DNA from: Pseudomonas cichorii
GTDB taxonomy: Bacteria; Pseudomonadota; Gammaproteobacteria; Pseudomonadales; Pseudomonadaceae
Assembly: GCF_003700275.1 (NCBI RefSeq)
Contig: NZ_RBRE01000069.1
Coordinates: forward strand, 46,921 to 110,920
Direction of reading: 5' to 3'
Length of the DNA stretch: 64,000 nucleotides
Below, in pieces: positions 17,471-25,775 of the stretch (position 1 is its first letter; the number at the start of each line of letters is the position of its first letter). The notes under the pieces are model-generated. The model ran no database searches. It was not told the DNA's origin and saw only the letters and a list, made by a program, of their open reading frames with translations. The position numbers and the translations under genes are program-made.

Positions 17471-17788
17471 TCAGCGACGTCCCAGCAACAATCCCACCAC
17501 CAGGCCGAAGCCGGCAGAAATGGCCACTGTCTGCCACGGATGCCCACCGATGTAGGTTTCAGTCGCTTCGACCACAGGCTTGGTGCGATCACGCACGCTG
17601 GATACCGAATCCAGTGCCTGCTTGAGCTTCAGGCTCAATTGCGCGCGCAGGGTTTCGGCTTCTTCGCCGACCAGTACAGCGCTGTCCTTGAGCAGTTTGT
17701 CTGATTCTTCGATCAGAGCCTGCAAGTCGCTGAATGCCTGATCCTTGATTTGATCGGCAGTATTTTGCGCAGCGTTTCTACGAGCCAT
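17471..17788 (-). CDS. DUF883 family membrane-anchored protein (YqjD/ElaB type)
   Basis: A 105-residue protein. A long amphipathic helix (residues about 5-75) with many Ala, Glu, Gln and Leu is followed by the C-terminal tail anchor GHPWQTVAISAGFGLVVGLLLGRR, seen in two parts. The GxHPW...G..G...G motif ending in RR is the signature of DUF883 proteins. E. coli YqjD and ElaB of this family bind ribosomes at the inner membrane in stationary phase. The role here is inferred from family only. It is a single-gene unit. Confidence 0.85.
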   Translation of the reverse strand: MARRNAAQNTADQIKDQAFSDLQALIEESDKLLKDSAVLVGEEAETLRAQLSLKLKQALDSVSSVRDRTKPVVEATETYIGGHPWQTVAISAGFGLVVGLLLGRR

Positions 17789-17970
17789 GATGTTTTCCTT
17801 TCAGTTGATGGCAGTAACACTCAATGGAGTCCTGGGTGTTGCGGAAAGTTGCAATTGCTTGTTCACACGTGAAACTGTTTCATTTCACGGCTTTCAACGA
17901 AGCCAGCGGTAGTTTTCACCCGAGGGGTGTAAGATGCAGCCGTTTTAGTCGTAGGTAGTAGGTGAACGAT

Positions 17971-18225
17971 ATGAGTTTCAATCTGGCCAATCGGTCGCTC
18001 CCTGAACGTGCAGCCATTGAAGATGAAAAGTCCCGCCTGTTTGAGCTTTGGCAGAGCAACCTGGGCAAGGCCAAGGGCGAAGCGGCCCGTCTGATTGGTG
18101 AAAAGTCCAAGCGCAAGGGAAAATGGTCGGAATGGGTTCGCGCCGAACTGGACACCATGAGCCCGCCCGAATACGCCAACATGGTGCGCAGTGAGCTGAA
18201 TCGCCTGGTAGCCGCTGCCAAGTAA
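17971..18225 (+). CDS. Conserved small cytoplasmic protein of unknown function
   Basis: 84 residues, rich in charged residues and predicted helical, with no signal peptide and no membrane segment. Start at ATG 17971 is chosen because AGGTGA lies 5 bases before it; an in-frame GTG at 17962 is less likely. The sequence contains SEWVRAELDTMSPPEYANMV, whose Pro-Pro break separates two helices. I do not recognise a named family. It ends two bases before the stop of the convergent LysR gene. Confidence 0.7.
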   Translation: MSFNLANRSLPERAAIEDEKSRLFELWQSNLGKAKGEAARLIGEKSKRKGKWSEWVRAELDTMSPPEYANMVRSELNRLVAAAK

Positions 18226-18227
18226 AC

Positions 18228-19133
18228 TCAGAATAGCCCGATGATCGCTTCGCGCACGCTCTCGACCGCCGGGTCGGGCAGGGCGCCGGTACGCCAGCCA
18301 AGCTCGATCGGATAGCGCGGCATGCCCAGCGGGCAAGGCAGAAGTGCCAGCCGGGTCAATCGCGCAATGGCCTGCGCCGCGTGAGTGGGGATCGTCGACA
18401 GTGCCTGAGTGCCGCTGAGCAAGTAGGGCAAGGCCGCGAAATGCGTGGTCGATGCGCAGACCTGGCGGCTCAGCCCCAGGCTGGCCAGCCCTTCGTCGAC
18501 CATGCCGATCAGCCCGCCGGAGGAAATCAGAATGTGTTCGCGCTGGATGAATTCCTCGATGCTCAACGTCGTCTGGCCGGGCTTCAGGCTTGCCGGATCG
18601 ACCAGGCACGAATAATCGCCTTCGCCTAATACCCGCCGCGTCAGCAAGCGATTGGCGAAACCGCCCGAGGCAATTGCCAGGTCAAGCGTACGCTCCAGCA
18701 GCGCCGTGGCGACGATCTGGCTATGGGTCTGGCGGAATATCAGCCGTAATCCTGGAGCCTGTTCCCTGACTACGGCCATTAGACGCCTGGCCAGTGCCAT
18801 CTCAAAGTCATCCGACAGGCCGATCACCACCGAGCGTCCTTCGTAGTGACCGGGCGCAGGCGCAATCATGGCCAGGCTCTGGCGACATTTATTCAGCGCA
18901 TCGGTGACCACCGGCTTGAGCTGATCGGCCCGCAAGGTCGGCGCCAGGCCTCGGCCAGTACGGACGAATAGCTGGTCGCCATACACCTCCCGCAAACGTT
19001 TCAAGGCTGCGCTGATCGCCGATTGGGTAACACCCAGGCGCAACGCTGCGCGGCTGGCGCTGGATTCATCGTGCAGGGCTTCAAAGACCTTGAGCAGATT
19101 GAGATCGAGAGTGCTGATATTCATTTTGTTCAT
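18228..19133 (-). CDS. LysR-family regulator, probable regulator of the nitrilase gene
   Basis: About 301 residues. The N-terminal winged helix-turn-helix is clear (LDLNLLKVFEALHDESSASR, LGVTQSAISAALKRLREVYG, QLFVRTGRGLAPT), followed by a periplasmic-binding-like effector domain. Start at 19133 or 19124 cannot be decided. It is divergent from the nitrilase gene, with only 83 bases between the two starts, the classical LysR arrangement, so it likely controls that gene and itself. The effector is unknown. Confidence 0.88.
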   Translation of the reverse strand: MNKMNISTLDLNLLKVFEALHDESSASRAALRLGVTQSAISAALKRLREVYGDQLFVRTGRGLAPTLRADQLKPVVTDALNKCRQSLAMIAPAPGHYEGRSVVIGLSDDFEMALARRLMAVVREQAPGLRLIFRQTHSQIVATALLERTLDLAIASGGFANRLLTRRVLGEGDYSCLVDPASLKPGQTTLSIEEFIQREHILISSGGLIGMVDEGLASLGLSRQVCASTTHFAALPYLLSGTQALSTIPTHAAQAIARLTRLALLPCPLGMPRYPIELGWRTGALPDPAVESVREAIIGLF

Positions 19134-19216
19134 ATCATTAAGCAGCGAGATGGGCTTTATCAATGTTGGGTGGTCAGCCGAGAATTGGCAACCTCACTAG
19201 CCAGCGGAGCCCCATC

Positions 19217-20143
19217 ATGTCCAGAACCATCGTTGCAGCCTTGCAGATCGGCTCACTGCCGGGTGGCAAGTCAGACACCCTGGAGCAGATTCTTTCCTAC
19301 GAGCAGGCCATCATCGAGTCTGGCGCCAGTGTCGTGGTGATGCCCGAAGCGCTGCTGGGCGGTTATCCCAAGGGCGAGACCTTTGGCACCCAACTGGGTT
19401 ATCGCCTGCCGCAAGGACGTGAAGCCTTTGCCCGTTACTTCGACAACGCCATCGATGTGCCGGGCGATGAAACCCGGATACTGGCGCAACTGTCGGCCCG
19501 CACCGGGGCGAGCCTGGTGCTCGGCGTGATTGAGCGCTGCGCTAGCAGCCTGTATTGCACAGTGCTGTTTTTCGAGCCTGAAGGCGGGCTGGTTGCCAAA
19601 CATCGCAAGCTGATGCCGACCGGTACGGAGCGGCTGATCTGGGGCAAGGGTGACGGCTCGACGCTACCGGTAATCCAGAGCCGGGCCGGGCGCCTGGGGA
19701 CCGCTGTATGTTGGGAAAACCATATGCCGCTGTTGCGCACTGCAATGTATGCCAAGGGTGTGCAGATCTGGTGTGCGCCGACCGTGGACGAGCGGGAAAT
19801 CTGGCAGTCCTCGATGCGGCATATTGCCCATGAAGGGCGGATGTTCGTGATCAGTGCCTGTCAGGTGCAGGCTTCACCACAAACCCTGGGCATCGAGGTG
19901 GCCAACTGGCCAGCCGAGCGACCGTTGATCAATGGTGGCAGCGTGATTGTCGGGCCGATGGGCGATGTACTGGCCGGTCCGCTGGTTGGTGAAACCGGCT
20001 TGCTGGTGGCGCAGATCGATGTCGATGAGCTGGTCAGGGCGCGTTATGACTTCGATGTGGTCGGCCACTATGCGCGCCCGGATGTCTTCGAGCTGGTAGT
20101 GGATGAGCGGCCGAAGCCAGGCGTGCGTTTCATCAGGGAGTGA
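19217..20143 (+). CDS. Nitrilase (carbon-nitrogen hydrolase)
   Basis: A 308-residue cytoplasmic enzyme that hydrolyses a nitrile to an acid and ammonia. The catalytic triad is visible: Glu in VMPEALLGGYPKG, Lys in KHRKLMPTGTERLIWG and Cys in TAVCWENHMPL. The CWEN motif is characteristic of true nitrilases rather than amidases. Start at 19217 follows GGAG. In plant-associated Pseudomonas such enzymes act on plant nitriles such as indole-3-acetonitrile; the substrate here is not known. The C-terminal extension of some arylacetonitrilases is lacking. Confidence 0.9.
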   Translation: MSRTIVAALQIGSLPGGKSDTLEQILSYEQAIIESGASVVVMPEALLGGYPKGETFGTQLGYRLPQGREAFARYFDNAIDVPGDETRILAQLSARTGASLVLGVIERCASSLYCTVLFFEPEGGLVAKHRKLMPTGTERLIWGKGDGSTLPVIQSRAGRLGTAVCWENHMPLLRTAMYAKGVQIWCAPTVDEREIWQSSMRHIAHEGRMFVISACQVQASPQTLGIEVANWPAERPLINGGSVIVGPMGDVLAGPLVGETGLLVAQIDVDELVRARYDFDVVGHYARPDVFELVVDERPKPGVRFIRE

Positions 20144-20146
20144 ACC

Positions 20147-20626
20147 CTACCAGTCGCCAGTGGTGGCCTGAGGCAAGCTCAGGGTGCCGCTGTCCCTGAA
20201 GCGCATGGTGCCGAACACGCCACCCGCCAGTTTGCCGCTCAAGGTGTAGGGCAGGTTGTCCAGGCCCTGGGTCTGGCTCAGTCCGACGGCCTGGCGCAGC
20301 GCCGAAAAGGCCGAAATGCTTACCGGCACGACCAATACGGCTTCGGAAAAGCGTCCGATGCTGCCTTGCTGATCGCTGACACCGGAGGCCAGCAGCTTGC
20401 CATTGACCTCCAGGTCCAGCGCCACGCCGCTGTAGTCGATGGCGGTTTCATTGGGGTTTTGCAGGCGCAGCTTGACCGCCATGCGCATTTCCAGCCCTTG
20501 ACCAGGCAAAGGCTCGATGCCGACTACATTGATATTGAGCGGATCGCGAGGCGTGAACAGGGCGCAGGCGCTCAAGGTCAGAATCAGCAGGCTGGCGAGC
20601 AGGCTGCGCAGTGTGCGTAAGAGCAT
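20147..20626 (-). CDS. LEA type 2 (WHy-domain) lipoprotein
   Basis: About 159 residues. Residues 1-18 form a lipoprotein signal with lipobox LSACAL. The rest is a beta-sandwich WHy/LEA-2 domain (VGIEPLPGQGLEMRMAVKLR, then NPNETAIDYSGVALDLEVNG). Such proteins protect envelope or proteins under drying or osmotic stress in other systems; the function here is unknown. Start at 20626 follows GGAGAGG. The frame is open further upstream, but that part reads unlike a protein N-terminus. Confidence 0.85.
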   Translation of the reverse strand: MLLRTLRSLLASLLILTLSACALFTPRDPLNINVVGIEPLPGQGLEMRMAVKLRLQNPNETAIDYSGVALDLEVNGKLLASGVSDQQGSIGRFSEAVLVVPVSISAFSALRQAVGLSQTQGLDNLPYTLSGKLAGGVFGTMRFRDSGTLSLPQATTGDW

Positions 20627-20776
20627 CCGGGACCTCTCCAGGCAAGGCTGTGTTGGCAATACAGTTTCAGACCGCATGCTCTGCCAGAGATTCGCCGGAG
20701 TCGGGCGTTGCCCCGAAATCCCCACAAGTCGATGATTTCTGCTATTCCAATAACAACAGCATTCTGGAAATCTGCC

Positions 20777-21982
20777 ATGTCTACCGAGAATTCAGCACTA
20801 CCTCACGACCCTGTCGTCATCGTCAGCGCCGCCCGCACGCCCATGGGCGGTTTTCAGGGCGACTTGAGGAGCCTCACGGCGCCGCAACTGGGCTCGGCGG
20901 CCATTCGTGGCGCTGTCGAGCGTGCGGGCATCGATGCGCAGGATGTCGAAGAAGTCCTGTTCGGCTGCGTACTGCCTGCCGGGCTCGGCCAGGCACCGGC
21001 CCGTCAAGCTGCTCTGGGTGCCGGGCTGAGCGCTTCGACCCTGTGCACAACGGTCAACAAAATGTGTGGCTCCGGCATGCAGACTGCGATCATGGCCCAT
21101 GACCTACTGCTTGGCGGCAGTGTCAGCGTGGTCGTCGCGGGCGGCATGGAAAGCATGTCCAATGCGCCTTACTTGCTGGACCGCGCCCGCAGTGGCTACC
21201 GGATGGGGCATGGCCGGGTGCTCGATCATATGTTTTTCGACGGCCTTGAAGACGCTTACGAGCCGGGTCGGCTGATGGGCACCTATGCCGAGGATTGCGC
21301 CGAGTCGAACGGCTTTAGCCGTGAGGCGCAGGACGCCTTTGCCATGGCATCTCTGAGTCGTGCCCAGGAGGCCATTGCCGAAGGCCACTTCGATACCGAA
21401 ATCGTGCCGCTGCAGGTAACGATGGGCAAGGAACAGCGCCAGATCAGTCACGACGAGCAGCCGCCCAAGGCGCGCCTGGAAAAGATTCCACTTCTGAAAC
21501 CGGCCTTCTGTGAAGGCGGGACCGTTACCGCGGCCAACTCCAGCTCGATCTCCGACGGCGCTGCGGCACTGCTGTTGATGCGTCATTCCGAAGCCCGCCG
21601 TCGCGGCCTGAGCCCGCTGGCGAAAATCCATGCCCATGCCGCCTTTGCCGACGTGCCAGGGCTGTTCCCCACGGCGCCGATAGGGGCGATCAACCGCCTG
21701 CTGAGCAAGACCGGCTGGTCGGTGGACGATGTGGACCTGTTTGAAATCAACGAGGCTTTTGCCGTGGTGCCACTGGTAGCCATGAGTCGCCTTGAACTGC
21801 ACCATGACAAGGTCAATATCAGCGGCGGAGCCTGTGCGCTGGGGCATCCGGTGGGCGCATCGGGGGCGCGAATCATTGTTACCTTGCTGGCGGCCTTGCG
21901 CCGTAAGCAACTGAAACGTGGGGTCGCGGCGATTTGCATCGGTGGTGGCGAGGCGACAGCGATGGCTGTGGAATTGATGTAA
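20777..21982 (+). CDS. Acetyl-CoA C-acyltransferase (thiolase)
   Basis: A 401-residue thiolase. The nucleophile Cys in KMCGSGMQ, the His in GHPVGASGARI and the second Cys in ICIGGGEATAM are present, with the NEAFA motif. It catalyses reversible condensation or cleavage of acetyl-CoA and acyl-CoA. It is followed after a REP-like palindrome by a crotonase gene, so the two may form a beta-oxidation pair for a specific substrate. The start is preceded by the CA-like AATAACAACA about 20 bases upstream, possibly a Crc site. Confidence 0.91.
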   Translation: MSTENSALPHDPVVIVSAARTPMGGFQGDLRSLTAPQLGSAAIRGAVERAGIDAQDVEEVLFGCVLPAGLGQAPARQAALGAGLSASTLCTTVNKMCGSGMQTAIMAHDLLLGGSVSVVVAGGMESMSNAPYLLDRARSGYRMGHGRVLDHMFFDGLEDAYEPGRLMGTYAEDCAESNGFSREAQDAFAMASLSRAQEAIAEGHFDTEIVPLQVTMGKEQRQISHDEQPPKARLEKIPLLKPAFCEGGTVTAANSSSISDGAAALLLMRHSEARRRGLSPLAKIHAHAAFADVPGLFPTAPIGAINRLLSKTGWSVDDVDLFEINEAFAVVPLVAMSRLELHHDKVNISGGACALGHPVGASGARIIVTLLAALRRKQLKRGVAAICIGGGEATAMAVELM

Positions 21983-21990
21983 CAGAGTAA

Positions 21991-22032
21991 GAGCGAATTC
22001 ATTCGCGAACGCTTCTCGCGAATCGGTTCGCT
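21991..22032. repeat. REP-like palindrome
   Basis: GAGCGAATTCATTCGCGA (21991-22008) and TCGCGAATCGGTTCGCTC (22015-22032) form a hairpin in the thiolase-crotonase gap. The sequence is of the same family as 1353, 8212 and 63901. Confidence 0.75.
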
Positions 22033-22056
22033 CATTAATAAAAAGGTTATATATCA

Positions 22057-22830
22057 ATGAATTATGAAACATTGTTGACAGAGATTAGAGGAAAGGTCGG
22101 GCTGATTACCCTCAACCGACCCCAGGCCTTGAACGCCCTGAATGCTCGACTGATCGATGAACTGAATCACGTGCTGGACGATCTGGAGCGTAATCGGGAG
22201 ATCGGCTGCATTGTCCTCACCGGCTCCAGCAAGGCATTTGCTGCCGGTGCGGATATCAAGGAAATGGCCGGGCTGAGCTACCCGCAGATCTATCTCGACG
22301 ACCTGTTTGTCCAGAGCGACCGGATTGCGGCCCGCCGCAAGCCGATCATTGCCGCCGTAGCGGGGTTTGCCCTGGGTGGGGGTTGTGAGCTGGCGTTGAT
22401 GTGCGATTTCATTCTGGCTGCGGAAAATGCCAGGTTCGGGCAGCCGGAAATCAACCTTGGCGTGCTGCCGGGGATGGGCGGAACCCAGCGCCTGACCCAT
22501 GCCGTGGGCAAGGCCAAGGCCATGGAAATGTGCCTGACCGGGCGCCTGATGGATGCTCGTGAAGCCGAGAGCGCCGGTCTCGTCTCGCGGATCGTGCCGA
22601 CCGAGCAACTGCTTGACGAGGCCCTGGCGGTCGCTGCAGTCATTGCCGATAAATCCCTTCCGGTGGCAATGATGGTCAAGGAAAGCGTCAACCGGGCATT
22701 TGAAGTCAGCCTGTCCGAAGGTGTCCGCTTTGAGCGACGGGTGTTTCATGCCGCCTTTGCCAGCGAGGACCAGAAGGAAGGCATGCAGGCTTTCATCGAA
22801 AAGCGTCCGGCCGGTTTCAAAGGCCGCTGA
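22057..22830 (+). CDS. Enoyl-CoA hydratase (crotonase family)
   Basis: A 257-residue enzyme adding water to trans-2-enoyl-CoA. Both catalytic glutamates are seen: in GGGCELALMCDF and in FGQPEINLGVLPGMGGTQRL. The oxyanion-hole segment AAGADIKEM is also standard. It closely resembles the PaaF/short-chain type. It lies downstream of a thiolase gene. Its last 14 bases overlap the 3' end of the convergent vgrG gene. Confidence 0.92.
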   Translation: MNYETLLTEIRGKVGLITLNRPQALNALNARLIDELNHVLDDLERNREIGCIVLTGSSKAFAAGADIKEMAGLSYPQIYLDDLFVQSDRIAARRKPIIAAVAGFALGGGCELALMCDFILAAENARFGQPEINLGVLPGMGGTQRLTHAVGKAKAMEMCLTGRLMDAREAESAGLVSRIVPTEQLLDEALAVAAVIADKSLPVAMMVKESVNRAFEVSLSEGVRFERRVFHAAFASEDQKEGMQAFIEKRPAGFKGR

Positions 22831-24757
22831 GCATGAACGCCTTGCGCTGTGCTTCGCTCCAGTTCTGCTGCAGGTAATCCTGCAGCCTGATGCACTGGCC
22901 AGGATGGATCAGGCACAAGGCGTGTGGCGTTTTGTTGTAGTGCACTGCCAGTTGCTGCAATTGCTCCTGGCTCAACCCCAGATAGCCCCATTCATCGGTC
23001 TTGCCCTCAAACAGGAAGTCATCGGGTTCGATGTGGGCCAGATATTCCAGTCCAGGCCTTGGCATGCGCACGATGTACCAGGCGCACTGTGCCAGCGGCG
23101 CGCCCTGCAAGCCCGGCATTTGCGTCAGGCGCAGGTCGGTGAGCGTTTGTGCAACGGCATCCGCGGATTCGGGCGGCGACGCTTTCATGCTGCGCGGACC
23201 GGTGATTGAAATACCCTGGGGGTCGATCAGCAGCGCTCCCTGTTCGCCATGCAGCGTCAGGTCCTGACGGGTATCGATATGCAAGTGTTGGCCACTGCCC
23301 AGGCGAATGCTCTCGGCGTCCGGGTCCAGCGGCGCTCCGTCGAGTTGCAGGCGTGGCGTGGCATTGATTTCGCTGCCCGGCAGCAGGCTGCAGATCACCG
23401 GGCGGTCAGGGTCATTGTTCAGGTTGCGAATCAGTATCCTGGCTCCGGCCTGCAGGTCATCCAGGCCCGACTCGTCGCTCCGGGCAAGACGCGCCAGCGG
23501 CCAGCGGCGCATGTCGGAAGCAGGCTGGGCAAGGGTCTGCCAGTCAAAGCGGACCGCAAGGCGGCCTTGCTCATCTACGGGTGCCGCATCCATCAAGGTC
23601 GCCGTGTAAAAACCGCTGACCACCGGCCGGTTGCGCTTGAGCGGCGGCCGAAACGGCATGGCCCAGGCAATGACGCGGAAAGTATTGCGATAACCGTCAT
23701 CGAATCTGTCAGTGTCTGCCGAGGTGTTGAGGATGGCGGCAATATCGTGGGGATCGCAACCCTCCATGAGGTGACGCTGCATGCCGGTATGCTCCACTTC
23801 GGTCAGCAGCCAGTGATCATTGAGTGCCGGTTCGGGATGATCGAGTACCTGCATGACCCGGCCGCTGCGCAGTTCCGGCTGTCCGCTGCATCCCTCGATA
23901 TGTCGTCGCTCGCAACGCAGGCGTTCCAGCCTGCGGGCGCTGCGCTGGCGCTGGAAGGCTTCTTCGTGGTTTTTCGGGCGTGAGGCGATGGACTCCTCGA
24001 AAGGCTGGTTGATTGCGTTATCGGTACTGTTGTCGAGTTGAGGCGGCCCGCAGAAAGTGGTCGAGCCATCCCGAAACAGGGTGTGGCTGCTGTAACCGGG
24101 GAAAATCGACAGATGTTCGGCCAGATGGGTGATTGCCGGTTGTACAGAGCCGCTGGTGTCATCTGTCCAGAAGTGCATCGGCTGGTGCTGTTCGGGAAAG
24201 CTGGCCGGGTCGTCGGAAAACACCAGCAGATGAGCGTCAAGGCTGTGCTCGAAGCGAAAGTGAATGCCTTCCTCTTCGCACAGGCGCTGCAGCAGGTGCA
24301 GATCGCTTTCATCGTACTGCATGCACAAGGCGCGGGGCGGATACAGGCCGATGGTATCAAAACGGTAGGCATCTTCTTCGATACCGTGCTCTTCAAGAAG
24401 CCGGGCAATCAGTTGCAGGACGCTGAGATCGTGATGGGCGCGACGTTGCTGGCGTTGGGCGAGGATCTGCAGGCGTGGCATCAGGCTGACCCGGTAATGA
24501 CTCAGGCAAGTGCCAGCGTATGGCTGGCTGGCATACTCGATCCGGCCATGTACGCCTTGGCGCTCTGGTCCGAAACCCAGAAATGCGTCGCGCCCGAGCA
24601 GTTGTGCAAAATCCAGATGCGGGTCGCTGCAGATAAGATCTATGTCGAAACGATAGACTTCGTTCAGGGCGTCCAGGCCGGTAAAGCTGATGACATGCAG
24701 ATCCATCTGGCAGTCGGCAATCTCCAGAAATATTGGCATTTGCGGGTCTTCGCACAT
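22817..24757 (-). CDS. vgrG: Type VI secretion tip protein VgrG with C-terminal extension
   Basis: A 646-residue spike protein. The gp27-like part (residues about 7-370) is recognisable by VISFTGLDALNEVYRFDIDL, YASQPYAGTCLSHYRVSL and LCEEEGIHFRFEHS. The gp5 OB-fold (DEQGRLAVRFDW) and a short beta-helix follow. After about residue 532 comes an extension of some 115 residues (AQCAWYIVRMPRPGLEYLAH, then FEGKTDEWGYLGLS) with a transthyretin-like strand-turn pattern that could dock an effector. No T6SS structural gene, Hcp or obvious effector/immunity pair is adjacent, so it is an orphan. Start 24757 follows GAGAGAG; 24739 is an alternative. Confidence 0.9.
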   Translation of the reverse strand: MCEDPQMPIFLEIADCQMDLHVISFTGLDALNEVYRFDIDLICSDPHLDFAQLLGRDAFLGFGPERQGVHGRIEYASQPYAGTCLSHYRVSLMPRLQILAQRQQRRAHHDLSVLQLIARLLEEHGIEEDAYRFDTIGLYPPRALCMQYDESDLHLLQRLCEEEGIHFRFEHSLDAHLLVFSDDPASFPEQHQPMHFWTDDTSGSVQPAITHLAEHLSIFPGYSSHTLFRDGSTTFCGPPQLDNSTDNAINQPFEESIASRPKNHEEAFQRQRSARRLERLRCERRHIEGCSGQPELRSGRVMQVLDHPEPALNDHWLLTEVEHTGMQRHLMEGCDPHDIAAILNTSADTDRFDDGYRNTFRVIAWAMPFRPPLKRNRPVVSGFYTATLMDAAPVDEQGRLAVRFDWQTLAQPASDMRRWPLARLARSDESGLDDLQAGARILIRNLNNDPDRPVICSLLPGSEINATPRLQLDGAPLDPDAESIRLGSGQHLHIDTRQDLTLHGEQGALLIDPQGISITGPRSMKASPPESADAVAQTLTDLRLTQMPGLQGAPLAQCAWYIVRMPRPGLEYLAHIEPDDFLFEGKTDEWGYLGLSQEQLQQLAVHYNKTPHALCLIHPGQCIRLQDYLQQNWSEAQRKAFMLSGL

Positions 24758-25049
24758 TCGCGGGCTCTCTCACCATGGCATTCAGGGTGGGAAGGGTACG
24801 AAATGCAAAGCCTCAAGGGCATCGTTGCAGGTTTTTTCAGAAAAGGACTACAAGGCAAGGTGTGATTCAGGTAGTTGCCGGTACGGAATTCCGCATCAGG
24901 GGTTTCATCTGGCGCTATCGGGTATAAAATGCGCGCGGCGTCACAGGCGCGTCATTATCGGTAACCATTTTTTCAGCGCTTTGCCATTCCTGCGGCCTGC
25001 TTGCCTGGCAAGCCAGGCGGCAAGGCGCAATCGGATCAAGAGAGCACAC
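24758..25049. promoter_or_regulatory. Divergent promoter region between vgrG and yebC-family gene
   Basis: 292 bases without a gene. On the plus strand TATAAAAT at about 24929 looks like a -10 element for the downstream gene. A GC-rich inverted repeat (GCCTGG and CCAGGC, about 25013-25028) lies in the leader before AAGAGAG. No coding frame is supported. Confidence 0.45.
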
Positions 25050-25754
25050 ATGGGCGCACAGTGGAAGGTCAAGCATAAAGAAGCGGCAGCCAACGCCAAG
25101 GGGCGGGTTTTTGGCAAGCTGTCCAAGGAAATCATGATCGCTGCGCGCGCAGGTGCCGATCCGGATATGAACTCGCGTCTGCGCCTGGTGGTCGAGCAGG
25201 CGAAAAAAGCCTCCATGCCGCGTGAAACCCTGGAGCGTGCAATCAAGAAGGGCGCAGGCCTGCTGGGCGAAAGCGTGACATTCGAGCGCCTGACCTACGA
25301 AGGTTTTGCTCCGCACCGGGTGCCGGTCATCGTCGAATGCCTGACCGACAACATCAACCGCACCGTTTCTGAAATCCGCGTGCTGTTTCGCAAGGGCCAG
25401 TTGGGTGCCGCCGGTTCGGTGTCCTGGGATTTCCTCTATCAAGGCATGATCGAAGCCGTTCCGACTTCACCTGATGCCGATCCCGATGAAGCGGCCATCG
25501 AAGCTGGTGCTCAGGATTGTGAGGCCGGTGAAGAGGGCGCGACCCTGTTCCTGACCGAGCCAACCGACATGGATGCGGTCTGCAAGAAGCTGCCGGAATT
25601 CGGCTTTACCGTGCAGTCGGCGCAACTGGGCTATCGCCCGAAGAGCACCGTCGACGGTTTGAGCGAAGAGCAGATGGCCGAAGTCGAAGCGTTCCTGGAA
25701 GCGATCGACAGCCATGACGACGTGCAGAACGTCTATGTAGGCCTGGCCGGCTGA
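25050..25754 (+). CDS. YebC/PmpR family protein (YeeN-like)
   Basis: A 234-residue cytoplasmic protein. The family start MGAQWKVKHKEAAANAKG and the segments KLSKEIMIAARAGADPDMNS, NINRTVSEIRVLFRKG and GAAGSVSWDF are characteristic. Members bind DNA as regulators or assist translation of difficult motifs (recent family knowledge). The DPDMNS and WKVKHK pattern fits the shorter YeeN-type paralogue rather than the yebC gene beside ruvC. It is a single gene convergent with the LRR kinase gene. Confidence 0.9.
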   Translation: MGAQWKVKHKEAAANAKGRVFGKLSKEIMIAARAGADPDMNSRLRLVVEQAKKASMPRETLERAIKKGAGLLGESVTFERLTYEGFAPHRVPVIVECLTDNINRTVSEIRVLFRKGQLGAAGSVSWDFLYQGMIEAVPTSPDADPDEAAIEAGAQDCEAGEEGATLFLTEPTDMDAVCKKLPEFGFTVQSAQLGYRPKSTVDGLSEEQMAEVEAFLEAIDSHDDVQNVYVGLAG

Positions 25755-25775
25755 TGACGCGCAAGCGCGGGATGC

